Origin: Philhelius pedissequus
Lineage: Eukaryota; Arthropoda; Insecta; Diptera; Syrphidae
Length of the DNA stretch: 64,000 nt
NCBI GenBank assembly: GCA_910595825.1
Contig: OU343160.1
Location: 104,268,038 to 104,332,037, forward strand
Reading direction: 5' to 3'
Part shown: in pieces, positions 29,945-41,947 of the stretch
How positions within the stretch are numbered: the stretch's first letter is position 1
Layout: every line of letters starts with the position of its first letter
The notes under the pieces: model-generated
What the model was told of the DNA's origin: nothing
Databases searched by the model: none
What the model saw: only the letters and a program-made list of their open reading frames with translations
Translations under genes and position numbers: made by a program

Positions 29945-30615
29945 TTTCCATTACGATGATGGAGAACACCAAAATCCTCCCGCAATTCCGTCTGTAGATC
30001 GATCTACAGCCCAAGCGGCTAAAGCGATTCTTTTCAGACTTGGTACTTAAGCGTCTCAAATAGATTTTTGAATCGTTTTTTTAGCCCGAAAAGTAGCGTT
30101 ACTCGCCATACAATTTTTTCTACCACCTTATTTATCTCGAAAACGGCTTTAACGATTTCGATAAAAAAAATGTGTGCGGCAATTCAGATATAGTCTATAC
30201 ATTTTGGTCCAAAACATTCTTTTGATTTTCGACTTTCTCATAATCGGATCGACGGATTTCGATAAAAATGTTTATGTAGGAATTCTTTCGAAATTCTTAA
30301 TAATACTGCATACGAAAATTTTCGAAAAATATTTTTTTGGATTTTTGAAAAAAAAATATTTTTTTTTTGAAAATTCAATATTTCGAAAATGAGTGGAGTT
30401 TTTTTTTTAAATTCAGTCTTTAAATTTAAATTAATAAATATATAAAATCGTCATACTAAGAAAATTTCAGAAAAAAATTTAATTTTGCTTATACAAAAAT
30501 AGATAAAAAAGACTAAAAATATATTGAGCTGTTTCTACTAAAAATCTTGTGCTTAAGATGTTATCTAACATAAGAGCAAGTACGTGCGATTAGTCGTGCA
30601 TTTTAATTTATTTTG
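29945..30615 (+). repeat. Dispersed non-coding repeat family, copy A
   Basis: Starts TTCCATTACGATGATGGAGA and shows a succession shared by five further segments: GCGGCTAAAGCGATTCTTTT, ACTTGGTACTTAAGCG, TTTTTGAATCGTTTTTTTAG, ATACAATTTTTTCTACCA and CTCGAAAACGGCTTTAACGA. It ends with AAGAGCAAGTACGTGCGATT AGTCGTGCATTTT (30575-30607). It has no ORF. A perfect 18-bp palindrome lies at 29992-30009. Confidence 0.75.
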
Positions 30616-31557
30616 TATAAGGAAACTACCTGTGAAATTGTTCCTTCCCCATAATTTCCATGTTAATTTATTTGATGCAAATTTGTTTTTTTTATAAGCT
30701 ATTCCCTATATTTTGAGTAAGGGATGAAACATAACCCTTGTGTAGCAAGACTATAGTTAAAAAATTAATTACGTGAAATTAATTACTGAAATACGTGATA
30801 TTCCTTTAAGTGAAGATTAATTACGCTGTGAACTGCATCAAATTCTTGTAGTATTTTTTGGAATGAAATGCACTGGAAGTTATTGCTTTCGTTGTTTTTT
30901 TTTGCTGATATGAATAAAAACCAACTACCTTTTTTTAAAAAAGAAATGCATAAGTAGAATCAAACTTGAAACATAAGAGAGTATTCGCAATAGAATAGTG
31001 ATTTTATTTTTTTCGTGTTCACATAAGATTTCATACATTTCTTTTTCAATAATATTATATTTTTTCTCAACATTGTATGAAACTGTCATTGGAGATAACT
31101 CTCAATCAATCAATTGAGAAATATAAAAATTGGAGAATATATCTCAAAATCAACGGAAATCTTCTATTTTTGAAAAATTTCTCTTTTAACAATTTAGAAT
31201 AAATTTTACTTGGAAAAATTTGGAGCTTAGACTAAAGTGGCTACCAGTTATCGGGTTAATAGAAATTTTTAGAAATAAGTAAAACTGCATCATTATCTCA
31301 TTTTCGATAAAAAGTGAATTAAGAAAAATTTTGCTTTCCGCCGACGCACGTAGAAATCGTCTAGACTTATACAGAAAAAATAGTATATGTAATTAAGCTG
31401 ATGTTTTATGAAAAAAATTGCTCAATTTTTGATTTACTGTACCTATCTAACATTTAGAGTAAGTATCTACCTATCTATAGATAATATCAACTTTCTGTGT
31501 TGCTTGTAAATAAATGTATAGTTTTGAGATTAAGAACTTGTCAAATAAGAAACTTAC
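30616..31557. other. Intronic AT-rich sequence, nothing recognised
   Basis: Intron between KANK exons. I see no ORF, repeat or RNA structure that I can support in this stretch. Confidence 0.5.
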
Positions 31558-31792
31558 ATTAGTATCCATCAAATTCACAACATACTTTAGCAAAACAATC
31601 GAATATTCTTCAAAACAATCTAGGTAATCTTGAACGGTCAATGGATTTGTTATATCGGTGCTCGACATGTGAAACCATTCCATCTGAACAACAGCTGTAG
31701 CGCTTTTATGTTCGCTGGATTTCGATGAGAAATTCTGTAGCAAATCGTTTATAACCTTGAGAGCAGCTTGCATTTCTTTTGATGGGAAAATC
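31558..31792 (-). CDS. Kank: KANK exon preceding the ankyrin repeats
   Basis: 235 bases. Acceptor AATTTAG|GATTTTCC at 31793-31794; donor ACTAAT|GTAAGT at 31556-31557. It begins in phase 2 (one base completes the Lys codon of the preceding exon) and ends in phase 0. The translation runs SKEMQAALKVINDLLQNFSS, VVQMEWFHMSSTDITNPLTV and DCFEEYSIVLLKYVVNLMDT. The pattern EWF..S......V.DYL..FEE.S...L.YV.N..D, followed on the next exon by GNTA-HY, is the KANK helical segment and first ankyrin cap. The next exon downstream is about 21.8 kb away. Confidence 0.93.
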
Positions 31793-31862
31793 CTAAATTA
31801 TAACATTAAGGATTATTATTAAATTTTATTAAAATTAAAAAAAAAAAAAAAAAAAAACTCAC

Positions 31863-32351
31863 TTCTCCCGTGGGGCAGTCTCGTGTGATACAATTTGATT
31901 CATTATCATTGTTTGTACTTCACGTTGAATTCTTTGACTAGAAATTGGTTGAGGTTCTATTCTATTATGAATATCTTCCTTAATTAAACTCTCGACAGGG
32001 CATTCCACACTCATTTGGGCGACTTCCTTTTCCTTATCATCATGGACAGCTGATTTTTCTACAACAGTATTCGCAGTAGATGAAGTTGATGTGGATGGAG
32101 TTGGTGAGTTCTCCCTTGACCATGATATTCTTACTCGTGTTTCCTCTTTAACAATAAGGTCATATTTTGTATCACTTATTCCATCCTCATGGCACAGCTC
32201 TCTAACTTTTTTATCTTCGCTAGAAATGTTCTCAAAGATGTGTTTTTGTTTCATTTCTTTGCTTTCATTTCTTGCAATTGAGCTGAATGGGCTTTCAGGG
32301 AGGCTAATTGAATCCAGGCTGATAAGATGTGATGATTTTGCATCTAATAAA
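31863..32351 (-). CDS. Kank: KANK middle exon, acidic/serine-rich
   Basis: 489 bases. Acceptor TTTTTTAG|TTTATTAG at 32352-32353; donor GGAGAA|GTGAGT at 31861-31862. One leading base completes a Ser codon split with the upstream exon (AG|T). The protein is low-complexity and charged: LISLDSISLPESPFSSIARN, SRENSPTPSTSTSSTA and NRIEPQPISSQRIQREVQTM. It shows no domain, as expected for the linker before the KANK ankyrin region. The downstream intron is 70 bp and starts, in transcript sense, with GTGAG and a long T-run. Assigned to KANK by phase and order. Confidence 0.85.
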
Positions 32352-32439
32352 CTAAAAAAAATATAAAAAAGAAATTGTGTTTTATTTAGTATTATTTTAT
32401 CGCTTGCTGTAAAATACAATGCCTTCAATTTTATACACG

Positions 32440-33035
32440 TTTTTTTTCAATAAATTAAAAGCAAGAAAATGTAACATATAGGAAAACCTTAATTTGCAAT
32501 TAATTTAAATTATCATGGCGAAGCGAAATTTGATATACTAAGGTCAAAATAAATAAAATATTCTCAAACACTTTAAGCTCTTGTTGGTGATGGGCATGCA
32601 CTATAAATGAGAAAAAAAAATATTTTCAAAAAACAAAAATCTAAGAGCACAAGTAGTATTAAGTCTTACTCATCTGTGCCTAAGGGTCTGCGTATAAAAA
32701 TAAGGTTTCCACATTCCAGTGGAAACTTAAATGTATTGTAGACATCCATATAGGTACCCCATCTCCATTAGTAAATGATAAGGGTTGGCTTAATAGGAAA
32801 CCACCATTGCTTCACTTAGCCATTGATATCAACTTTTATAACACATTCATTGCATTTTCTTAAATGTATGAGACTCATAATTCAAATAATATATGTGCTA
32901 TTCTCCAAACACTCGTAAGTGTTTTTCGATGTCCGAAAATGAAAGATATATATTCTTTGAACTTTTAAAAAATAAAATCAAAATTAACTGATTGTTATTT
33001 CTTGTCAGTGTCATGTTGCCACATTGACGAAAATA
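32440..33035. other. Intronic sequence, nothing recognised
   Basis: AT-rich KANK intron text between the exon at 32351 and the dispersed repeat copies from 33040. No ORF or known repeat is supported. Confidence 0.5.
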
Positions 33036-33039
33036 AAAA

Positions 33040-33388
33040 AAAATTGGTTGTATGGCAGGTACGTAAATAACAAAATATGTAAAAAAAAAATTCAACCAAA
33101 CTGAAGACTATACCTAGTAGTGCGTGCGTAGATTGTTTTTTATAAAACATCGTTAGAGCCGTTTTTGAGATATCTAAGATGGTAGAACAAATTGTATGGT
33201 AATGACCGTTCGTTTTGGGGCTAAAAAAACGATTCAAAAATCTATTCGAGATAATCACCTTAAATGCTTATAAACCAAGTTTGAAGAAAATCGCTTAGAC
33301 AGTAGATCGTTGTACAGACAGACAGGCAGACAGAGTTGTGGGACCCACTTTTTTGGTGTTGTCTATCATCGTCATGTCAATTTTCATT
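33040..33388 (-). repeat. Dispersed repeat family, copy B1 (inverted)
   Basis: On the minus strand it reads GTCTATCATCG-type start, then a short CTGTCTG tract (33310-33332 on plus: GTACAGACAGACAGGCAGAC), TAAGCGATTTTCTTCAAACT, GAATCGTTTTTTTAGCCCCA and AAACGGCTCTAACGATG. It is truncated before the GTGCGATCC end. It faces copy B2 head to head. Confidence 0.7.
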
Positions 33389-33389
33389 A

Positions 33390-34955
33390 AAATATGGTGT
33401 TCCTCTGTCTGTCTGTCCTCGAGTCTAAAGCCTACATTTTCAAAATCATTTATTAAATAAACTCAGGTTTTTTAATGTCGAAATAAAATACTTCATTCAT
33501 TCTTCCTTGGGCTAGTATTCATTTAACCTTAGTATATTTAAAATTCGAATTAAGAAAAAATCAGTGAATCGTTTTTTGAAAAATTGATTGTAACATATGT
33601 AGGTTACGCAGAAGCTCCTAGAAAGTTTAAACACTATTGAAAACCAAAATTTAAAAAAAAATGTTTTGGAAAATAAATTATTTTTTGAAAACTCAAACTT
33701 TCGAAAACGACTTAATAGATTTTTTCGAAACTTCGTGTTTGGTAGTTTTTTGACACTATCTTGAATAGTTAAAAAAAATATTTTCCTAAAATAAAAAACA
33801 AGGTTACCTCCCATACAAATTTAACAAAACGTTAAGAAAAAAATGTATTTCTCAAAAACGGCTCCAATAATTTTTATAAAAAAAAATGTGTGTGTTCTTA
33901 AATTAGTACACCACACTTTTAATTATAAAAATATGTTTTTTGCGTACTTATTAACGTTACTTCCCATAGAACCACTTTTCATATTTTCGACTTTCTCAAT
34001 ATTTGATGAATTCATTAAAATAGTTTTTTTTTTATACAAATGCTCCCTAAAATTGTTAATAAAACTGCATATGAAAATTTTCAAAAAAAAAAAAAGTTTT
34101 TCGATTTTTAAAAAATAAATATATTTCTTTCTTAATCGATTTTTCAAAAACCAGTCACAGAATTTTTTTTTAAATTTCAATTTCATATGTATATTAATAA
34201 TATCTTAAAAACGGCGTTTCAATTTTTTTTGTAAAAATGTTTTCAACATTTTATACATAAAAAATTATTTTATTAAAAAACCGCTCCAACGATTATTGAA
34301 TTTTTTTTTTGATATATTCATATTTATCCATGAATTCAAATTTCATGTTTGTTTTCCCTCAAACTATAACGACTTAGCAATATAAAAACATTTAATTATG
34401 TGTATTATCCATTTATTTCTACCTCATTATTATTCCTTTTTACAAATTTTTGTGTATGTCACTGAATACTAAACACAATTTAGGCCCTCAGACATTTATT
34501 TATACATATTTGTCTTTAAAAATCACATGAATCTTATGTATGCACAATATTGTATATTGCACCTAAATTATTAAGTTATATGCATATAGTTAGACCTTCC
34601 CACCTACATTCGTCATTTTCATTATTATATGTACATGTTCACATACTTAGGTTGCGTCTATATATGTACATATGTAAATACATTTAACACTCCTAACTTA
34701 CATTATTAAAATCCATAACTTAGATTTAAATATACATTTGTAGGTAGGTGTCTATGTAACTATTCCTTGAATCATCCAATCGACAATTCATTATATGTAC
34801 TAAGAATCAAGGTAATCTAAGTTACATAGGGTTTAAACCTGCATAGGATAACTACACCTAACTAACTAAACCTCAATGATTATAGCTACATTAAAGTTGT
34901 TAGCTACAAGAGCAAGTTCGTACGATCCAGTCGTGCATTTTATATATGATGCAAT
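33390..34955 (+). repeat. Dispersed repeat family, copy B2 (long form)
   Basis: Begins with GTGTTCCTCTGTCTGTCTGT and CTAAAGCCTACATTTTC. It then holds repeated modules of the type CTCAAAAACGGCTCCAATAA (33852), TTTTTCAAAAACCAGTC and TCTTAAAAACGGCGTTTC, and ends with AGAGCAAGTTCGTACGATCC AGTCGTGCATTTTAT (34909-34943). The middle 34380-34880 is AT-rich with TATGTACATATG-like steps. No coding potential beyond low-complexity Phe/Lys ORFs. Confidence 0.65.
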
Positions 34956-35157
34956 AATCATGATCAATACATGTTTGACTTATGTACACAATAATTGTTC
35001 TCGGTTAACGGCTAGGCCAAGAACATCATGTTAGCTTTAAGTTGGACATTGAATAAAGAATTGTCAAAGCGATAAGCGAATAGTTGTTTTATTTAAGAAA
35101 GTCCCCACAATTTTTCTGATTTTTTAAATGGTATAAAATTTATCTCAAAAAATTAAA

Positions 35158-35478
35158 TTGCCTGAAGAGTGGAAAGCCTTTTTGGATTCTGCTACAGTAG
35201 TTGTTCTTAAAGTAGTGATATTTTCTTTGGAGCTGCAAACTGAGGACTCTAAAGCTGAACTCAACCGCCGTGTAATTGAAGGTGTCGAAGGCTTCATTGA
35301 ACATGACCTTCGAAAAATTATGCATGACAATACCACTTATGAATCACCATCAGAGTCAGCAGAAGATGATGACGAACCAGATTGCAATCCTGCGGGACAA
35401 GAACCAGATGACGACGAGGGAATTTTGGAAGAAGAGCTAAGAAACTCCGACGAATCTGCAAGAGGAAGGAAATCATAG
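35158..35478 (+). CDS. Hypothetical acidic ORF
   Basis: A 106-residue frame open upstream to about 35140 begins LPEEWKAFLDSATVVVLKVV and turns very acidic (SPSESAEDDDEPDCNPAGQE). It has no recognised domain and ends at 35478. It may be a piece of a transposon ORF (perhaps a transposase C-terminal tail) left between the dispersed repeat and the next LINE. Confidence 0.25.
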   Translation: MPEEWKAFLDSATVVVLKVVIFSLELQTEDSKAELNRRVIEGVEGFIEHDLRKIMHDNTTYESPSESAEDDDEPDCNPAGQEPDDDEGILEEELRNSDESARGRKS

Positions 35479-35713
35479 AACTGAAAGGAAAACTTCGCGA
35501 ACCAAATCTACAACAGCTAGCTTCAGGAACATGGAAGACTAAAAACATACCAAGTTTCACCAAGTTTTACAGGAGATGACAATTTAACTCTGTAGCATTT
35601 AATTGAGCATTTCGAGGGTTTGGATTAGAGGAGCAAATTTCTGTTTGGGAAAAGGCTGTTGTCATGTACGCATTAGATATGTAACACATTTGTAATTAAA
35701 ACTTTTTTCAAAA

Positions 35714-37718
35714 TGAATTGTTCAAAGTATTCACTTAAAATTGATGGAAACATCAGTGAAAATATTACTTGCTCAGTATGTAATTCTATTTTTCATCTTG
35801 AATGCATTAAAACAGGAAAGCAAGATATTGGGAAATTTTTTTCATTGCAATAAATGCGCGGCAAAGTTCAAGTGTCTTCAAGTGCCTGAATCTGGGACTC
35901 TCTCAAATAGTAAAACATCAGTGTCATTCACGCATACAGAAAATACCATCAGGAGCGAAAGCGAAGGCGAATTCACTTTACAAATGGTATATGCAAAGCT
36001 CACAAAGTTGGAAGACAAGTTCGATGGTTATCTGCAATCGCTTAATTAGTTGCATGCAGCGAATGTAGAATTGAAATCCAAAATCGAAATATTGGAGAGT
36101 AAGCTAAAAATGTTTATTAAAATTCTAAAAAAACACATTGAAATAAGCTCCTACACACTACGCTTAAAAAAACGAACACAAGACTTAAGCCCTGGATTAG
36201 TAATCAATTGTTAAACAAAGTTAAATATAAATATAAACTTCACATAAAATGCTTGCGAAGTCCGTCAAATCGGTATTTTAAGATAAAATATAAAATGTTA
36301 TTCTCAGAACTAAAAAAAGATATTCTATTTCTATCTATCTATTTAATAGAAGCATTTTTTCCGTAGTTTTCCCTGATGAACTTAAATGTGCGGATGTCAT
36401 ACCCCTCTTCAAAAAGGGTTTGGCAGACGAAATGAAGAATTATAGACCTATATCACTCCTTCCAACATTTGGTAAAGTCTTTGAAAAAGTGGTTAAAGAA
36501 AGAATTTAAAATTTTTTGTATAATACTAGATTCTTTAATCGCGTCCAATTTGGATTTCAAAAGGGATTGTCCACCGAGGATGCTCTATTGCAATTTTGCT
36601 CTAGAATTTTCAGTAACCTTGATAAGAAAAAGCTTACTTGTGGTTTATTTATAGATATCACAAAAGGGTTTGACCTGGTCAACCACAAGATCTTGTTAAG
36701 AAAGCTTGAAAACGCTGGTTTTCGCGGCTTCATGTTAGACTGCTTTAGATCATATCGTCTTAATATGTAGATCTTAAAGAATAAATATTGACAATTGTAA
36801 GTGTGGTATGATTTTCTTTAATATAGGAGTACCCCCAGGATCGGTATTAGAACCCGTTTTGTTTTAATATACATACATTCTTTATTTAGCATGAAATTTA
36901 GAAGCTCACTTACTGCATTTGCTGACGATATAGGTTGTTCGTTTGGGTCTGAAAGTGTGTTGGACCTTGTTGCTGATATTAATTGTAATCTTGATTTATT
37001 AAGAGTATGGTTTGCTGAACATAGGTTAAAAATCAACCCCAAGACTAAAATCATGTTTTTCTCTGCTTAATGCCTTTGAAACTGAGGTTCTTTACAATGC
37101 TCCTGAATGTCAAAAACTTAAAACAAATAAGTGTAAATCTTGTTCGGGGAATCAGTCATATTTGTCTTTTAATGACAGTGTAAGTTGTAGTTATTATTGT
37201 TTTATTATTGAGCTCAAATATTTGGGGCTTCTTATTGACTCGAGGGTCATCTTCTCCTGCCATACGGAGTCACTTAGAAAATATTTTAACTGGACTTTAA
37301 GGAATTTCTACTATCTTAGTAATGTTTGCTCAACTAAACTCCTTACTACTATATATTTTGGTATCTTCCATTCTAAGTTACTAAGTTGCCTTACGCAATT
37401 GCTTGTTGGGGAGGGGCTTATCAGAATAAAATTCAACCACTGCTTACTCTTCAAAAGGTTATAGTTCGAAAAATTTGGCGTAAACATCATAGATATCCAA
37501 GCCTTGAACTTCTTAGCCTCCTTCCGGTGAGGCACTTATTCCGCACCACTGCCTTGCGTAATTCTTATTCTGTGTTCTCATATTGCCTTTTTTATTAACT
37601 TCCTCAAGAAATAAGATCTCTTACCACTGCTGGAACGTTTGTAAAGCAAGCCAAAGATTGGCTTTTATATATTGAATGTGTTACCAATGAACCACTTCTC
37701 TCCAATGTTTTGGTTTAA
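35714..37718 (+). mobile_element. CR1-group LINE (PHD-type ORF1), endonuclease deleted
   Basis: ORF1 (35714-36049) reads MNCSKYSLKIDGNISENITC, then CSVCNSIFHLECIK and FFHCNKCAAKFKC, a PHD-finger-like C4HC3 cluster followed by a coiled coil (AKLTKLEDKFDGYLQSL). The endonuclease region is missing. The reverse transcriptase resumes at about 36140-37720: KNYRPISLLPTFGKVFEKVV, FGFQKGLSTEDALLQFCS, GLFIDITKGFDLVNHKILL and ADDIGCSFGS with the ADD catalytic pair (36918). C-terminal text YAIACWGGAYQNKIQPLLTL ends near 37718. Stops and shifts throughout. Confidence 0.8.
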
Positions 37719-37819
37719 TCAATATAAAACTTTAAGTTCCGAAACTATTTAATCAGAATTTTCTATGTATGAATAAATTTCCTAAAAAAATAATTTAGGC
37801 TCATCATTTATACTTTATA

Positions 37820-38330
37820 ATGGGTTATTCATTTTGCGCTTTCGAAAGTAAACGTCAATAAAACACATATAATATATTTGTTTTCATGATATTTGTTTTT
37901 TATTATAAAGTTTGAACGTTGACATTATGTGAGAAATACTACATCATTTAAATGACCACCACGCGAATGTTTCAAGCAACGATTCTTTTGAGGTAATTTT
38001 CGACGACTTTTTGAAACATATTGGTCGGTATCTCAGCCATAACTTGACGAATGTTGGTTTTCAAGTGCTCAAGAGTTAAAGGTTTATCTGCATAAACACG
38101 GTCTTTCGCGTAGCCCCACAAAAAAGTCCAGCGGTGTCAAATCGCATGATCTTGGTGGCCAGTTGATACCGCCACGACGAGAAATTACGCGGCCAGGAAA
38201 TGTGGCTGTGGCAGAATCACCATTTTTGTAGTAGGTTTTAACAATTTGTATGCGTTGTGCGATAGTTTAGTAAATGTCAGACTTTCAACTGAAAAAAAAA
38301 ATGGTTTAATAACTTAGTTTGACAGACCAT
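37820..38330 (-). mobile_element. Deleted mariner, same lineage as 15250-15905
   Basis: The outer 3' end is ATGGGTTATTCATTTTGCGC (37820), preceded by TA. The minus-strand frame reads the C-terminal core: TFLWGYAKDRVYADKP, then LEHLKTNIRQVMAEIPTNMF and NYLKRIVA. The 5' side ends at CTGTCAAACTAAGTTATTAA (38330) without the opposite terminal repeat, so it is 5'-truncated. It has the same arrangement (5' UTR, deletion, C-terminal core) as the copy nested in the hAT. Confidence 0.8.
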
Positions 38331-38670
38331 GGCTTTGCACGAGTTGTGACCCTAATCCAAATAAACGTCGCCGAGAGTCATTAGCAGAGGAAAATTTGCC
38401 CTGTGGCTTAAGTGCAACGATCCAACATAAAAAAGTCGACAAGGTTCCACCAGAGGACATTGACCTCTGCTACACAAAAGTGATAACCAAATTCAAAAAT
38501 ACAGAAGAACAACAAAACAGTAATTAACAAGGAAAAACTAATATTCTTCACGTAAAATTCGTCTCTGGTCAGTGCAAGGAGAAAGTGATGAAACCTAGAA
38601 GAGAAAAAAAAGCCATTAACAACAACATTACTTAACGAGCAAGCGAAACCAGAGAACATGTACGAGAATG
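38331..38670. other. Non-coding gap between mariner and LINE
   Basis: I find no supported ORF or repeat. It starts exactly where the mariner is truncated and ends where the minus-strand jockey endonuclease becomes recognisable. Confidence 0.35.
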
Positions 38671-38675
38671 ACTAT

Positions 38676-40330
38676 TTAATTACGCAAATCATTTTTAAAA
38701 TCAAGTCTTTTGACTTGCGAAGAAGAACCACCCGGAAAATAAATTGAAAAAATTTTAATTGACCGTCCATTTTCAAAGAGTACTTCAATTCCAATATTTT
38801 CAATAAGTTTACATTTAATAATAGGCAGCAATTTATGATTTATATTTCTCTTTACAACCACGGCAACACCGCCGCCACTTCTCTCTTCTCTATCTACTCG
38901 ATATCAAATATAGTCTTTATTTGATATATTAACCTTGCTACGAGTATCTAACCAAGTTTCACTAATTAGACGAACGTCAATGTTATGTTTGCTTATAAAA
39001 GCAAAATATTCAATAGATTTAAAGCGAATGCTTTTAGCATTCCAACAATTTATTTTAAAGTTTCTGTTCATTATTACTTACTAGAGTAAAGATACTTAAC
39101 AGCTAATTGTGCAATCGTATTGAATTGTTCGGCCTTGGTATTACATCGACCGAGTAAGGTAATCATCTCTGCAGTGAGAGAGTTAATCTCTTCCATGGAG
39201 AAAAGTACATTCGTCCCAGTTTTTGGAGAGTTTGACCACGCATTATAACTTGAGTTATTGTTATTTATAGCTTTGTCTGAAGCTTCAGTTGGGTTTTATA
39301 TCTTGGACCTCTTGTGTGGCGAGAGCGCAGGAAAGTCGTTAATGTTTGGTGTAAATGTTTCGTGTCGCCGCTGTTGCTGCACTGCGTGCATTATTTTTGT
39401 TGAAATTGTCGTCTTGTTGTGATGTATTCTATTTCGTGATGATAGTTTTTCCCTTATTTTGCAGAAACTTTTTCGGCTAACGCATATAGGGTCATTTGCC
39501 TTATGAGTATTGTTGCAATTTGCACATCTTATATTTATAGAATCACAATCGTTAGTTGCGTGATTTAGCGAACAGTTAGCACAATTGTTTTAATGTGGCA
39601 ATTTTTCTCCCCAGGCCCGTACATTTGGCAATTGTAACATTGCGTCATTTTATTCCTCTGCCTTCGGGCGAAGTCCCATTTTACTTCAGTTCTGAATATT
39701 GAACGATATTGTTTTTTTAACTCATTCAATTTGATTGAACCACACTCGAGATAGATTAGGTAGAAAAAATCAACGAAGTTATCATAGTTTTTTTTTATCA
39801 TTTTTATGTTCATACATTTAAGACCAAGTGTCAACAATTCTTTTTTGAGTTCGTCAACTTGAATTTCATGTAAGCCATAGAGCATGACTTTAAAAGATCT
39901 AACTGAAGGTAGATCATTAGTGAAGAATTGCCAATTTTTTGCTTTAAGCGCAGCACAGAGTTTGGAATGGGTTTCAAGAGTTTCACAATTAACTTTGATG
40001 CCAATCGACATTCTTTTTACAATGTATAGATCTATTTTAAGTTCACGAAATAAAGCATGGATATTTTCACTGGTTTGTTGCAAAACGCAGACCGAGGGAA
40101 TTTTAAATTTTTTTTGGATTCTGTTGGTTGATCAACAACTTCATCCACTTCGATTTCAATGTCAGTATCTGAATGAGCTTGTTCAGGTATCCAACGATTA
40201 TGCTCTAAAGAGCTAATTTTTTGATTTTTGCTAAGCGAAGACATGGTGTCTTCACCATTTGGGGAGCGAGATCTCTTAGAAATTTTGTTTTTTTTTTCTA
40301 ATACCGCACAGAATGGAAAAGACGTGTGAC
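38676..40330 (-). mobile_element. Jockey-type LINE, 5' part only (ORF1 and start of EN)
   Basis: ORF1: 40244-39565 in two frames, with QQTSENIHALFRELKIDLYI, RSFKVMLYGLHEIQVDELKK (the gag-like RRM), VKWDFARRQRNKMTQCYNCQ and further cysteines (YNCQMYGPGEKNCH): zinc knuckles. ORF2 begins near 39075: NFKINCWNAKSIRFKSIEYF with ISETWLDTRS, then VDREERSGGGVAVVVKRNIN, and ends abruptly at IFSIYFPGGSSS (38676). The RT is missing, so the copy is truncated. Frameshifts and stops are present. Confidence 0.85.
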
Positions 40331-40360
40331 GCTTTCAGATAGCCGATTGGTACTGACGAA

Positions 40361-41040
40361 TTGAAGGTTATTTACGCACATTCTGAGGCTAGATTCGAAG
40401 AATTTTATCAAAGATTTCGGACAACAATCGACCGCTTCAATCTGGATAATTCTTTTAGTTTTTCCGAAAATTTGAACTCAATAGTTTCCAACTCAACTGC
40501 GAACATGTCGAACGAGGGTGAAGATAATGGAGTGCAGGGTGAGTTGCCAAATGAGAGCAGCGATGTAGTTGGAGTTCCTGTGAATGCGCAGCGAAACAAT
40601 TCAGTCAAAGAGTTGGCTTCTCGTATCGAACGAGGAATGATTGAAAACCAAGTCATGCTATTCCAGCAAATGGACTTATTTATGGTGAAGGTCATTCAGA
40701 AGTTGGAGGCTTTGAATTTGTCACCGCAAGGCCAGACTTCTCCGGTCAGAGATAACTCTCGTGAAATGGGTGCTGAGGGGGGATATCTGATTATGATAAC
40801 CCAATGCTTAGGCCGAGAAGTTCAATGTCTTCAATGTTTAGTGTCTATGGGCCGTGTAGGTTGGATAGGTGGGGTATCGCTTATGATGGAACCGATAATG
40901 TATCAGATTTCCTTTTTCAGGTGGAACACAATTCCTCTTCATCTGCGTATACCGACGAACAGATTACCGCGAACTTTCACAATAATAATACAAATTACAT
41001 GGAACTAAATAGATTGAATATCTTGTCAATGATTTTATAA
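40361..41040 (+). pseudogene. LTR-retrotransposon gag fragment
   Basis: The first frame has FYQRFRTTIDRFNLDNSFSF and coiled-coil text NSVKELASRIERGMIENQVM. After a shift near 40790-40850 the next frame gives LDRWGIAYDGTDNVSDFLFQ and TDEQITANFHNN. The W-I-x-YDG....DFL..VE pattern is the N-terminal gag domain of Ty3/gypsy-type elements. The rest (capsid end, pol, LTR) is missing. It lies head to head with the minus-strand jockey fragment. Confidence 0.6.
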
Positions 41041-41880
41041 TTTAAAAAGGTTTTAGAGCAAGAGAGAAAAACAATTAAATAGATCTGGTTCTATTTTTCC
41101 CTTATCTGCATTATATGCGGAGCTGTCTGTTTCGTTTTTCTAAATTATCTTTTTAGTCTTTGACATTTGTTAATTTGTTTTTTAATTTAAAATTATTAGA
41201 GAACAACAACATCATTTTGTTGCGGTGAAACACTGTTTTAAGTCTATTTGTTATATCTGGTGAGAATGTCATTGACACTCGATTCAGATCAGCTGATTGT
41301 GTTCTTTTCTTCTGCGTGAAGAAGGTTGAAAGTTGTTCTTTTTAATAATTGTTTGAATGTCGGCGAATTAATTTGTCAATTAAATTTGATCGATTACCAT
41401 TTAAATATGATGTGCTTAATATATAGGTGTATTTTTGATTGTAATTTTTGCTGGATAATGGTCAACTGACCAATCTATGTGCCACAGAAAGGAAAAATCA
41501 CCTGTTAATAAAATGGCCACAGCTGCTAATGAAGTTAGAAAGGATATTAGTAATTTTTTTGCTGAACGGTTTAAATGGAGACTTTTGGTCTCAAATCCAG
41601 ATGTCCCGAGGCTATATGGTAAGCCGGGGTACATTCGTATTTGGGGCTCATTCGGCATTGCCGTTTTCACTTCGAACGCTTATGTGCAAGCCAATAAATT
41701 TAACTCGGAACGCTTCCTTCTGCATATTCATACGATGCTTTGTAATTTGAGAGTTCTAGTTAGTTTGTGAAGAAAGTTAGAAGTGTTTGTTTGTTTTTTT
41801 GCTCCTGGCTGTAATATTTAATATTTATTTGGTGAAAATAAGAGTGATATTGTACGAATAATGTTATTAAGTATTAAACT
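41041..41880. other. Mostly unrecognised sequence with an open frame
   Basis: An open stretch at 41477-41770 (+) encodes NKMATAANEVRKDISNFFAE and GKPGYIRIWGSFG but matches no family I know. The 13-mer GGGGTACATTCGT at 41636-41648 reappears at 41948, so this may belong to an old copy of the pogo-like element's end. Otherwise AT-rich. Confidence 0.25.
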
Positions 41881-41947
41881 TTAAGTTCAACAACACGAAC
41901 CTGTTGAAGTTTCATATCTTTTGGTGAAAAAAAAAATCTGAGACATC

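Noticed and set aside
33512..34186. ORFs rich in Phe/Lys (minus and plus)
   Set aside because: AT-rich low complexity within the dispersed repeat; no domain and overlapping on both strands.
41416..41670. Minus-strand ORF with a VDHYPAK motif resembling a LINE endonuclease end
   Set aside because: Only a few residues agree and no other endonuclease motif is nearby.
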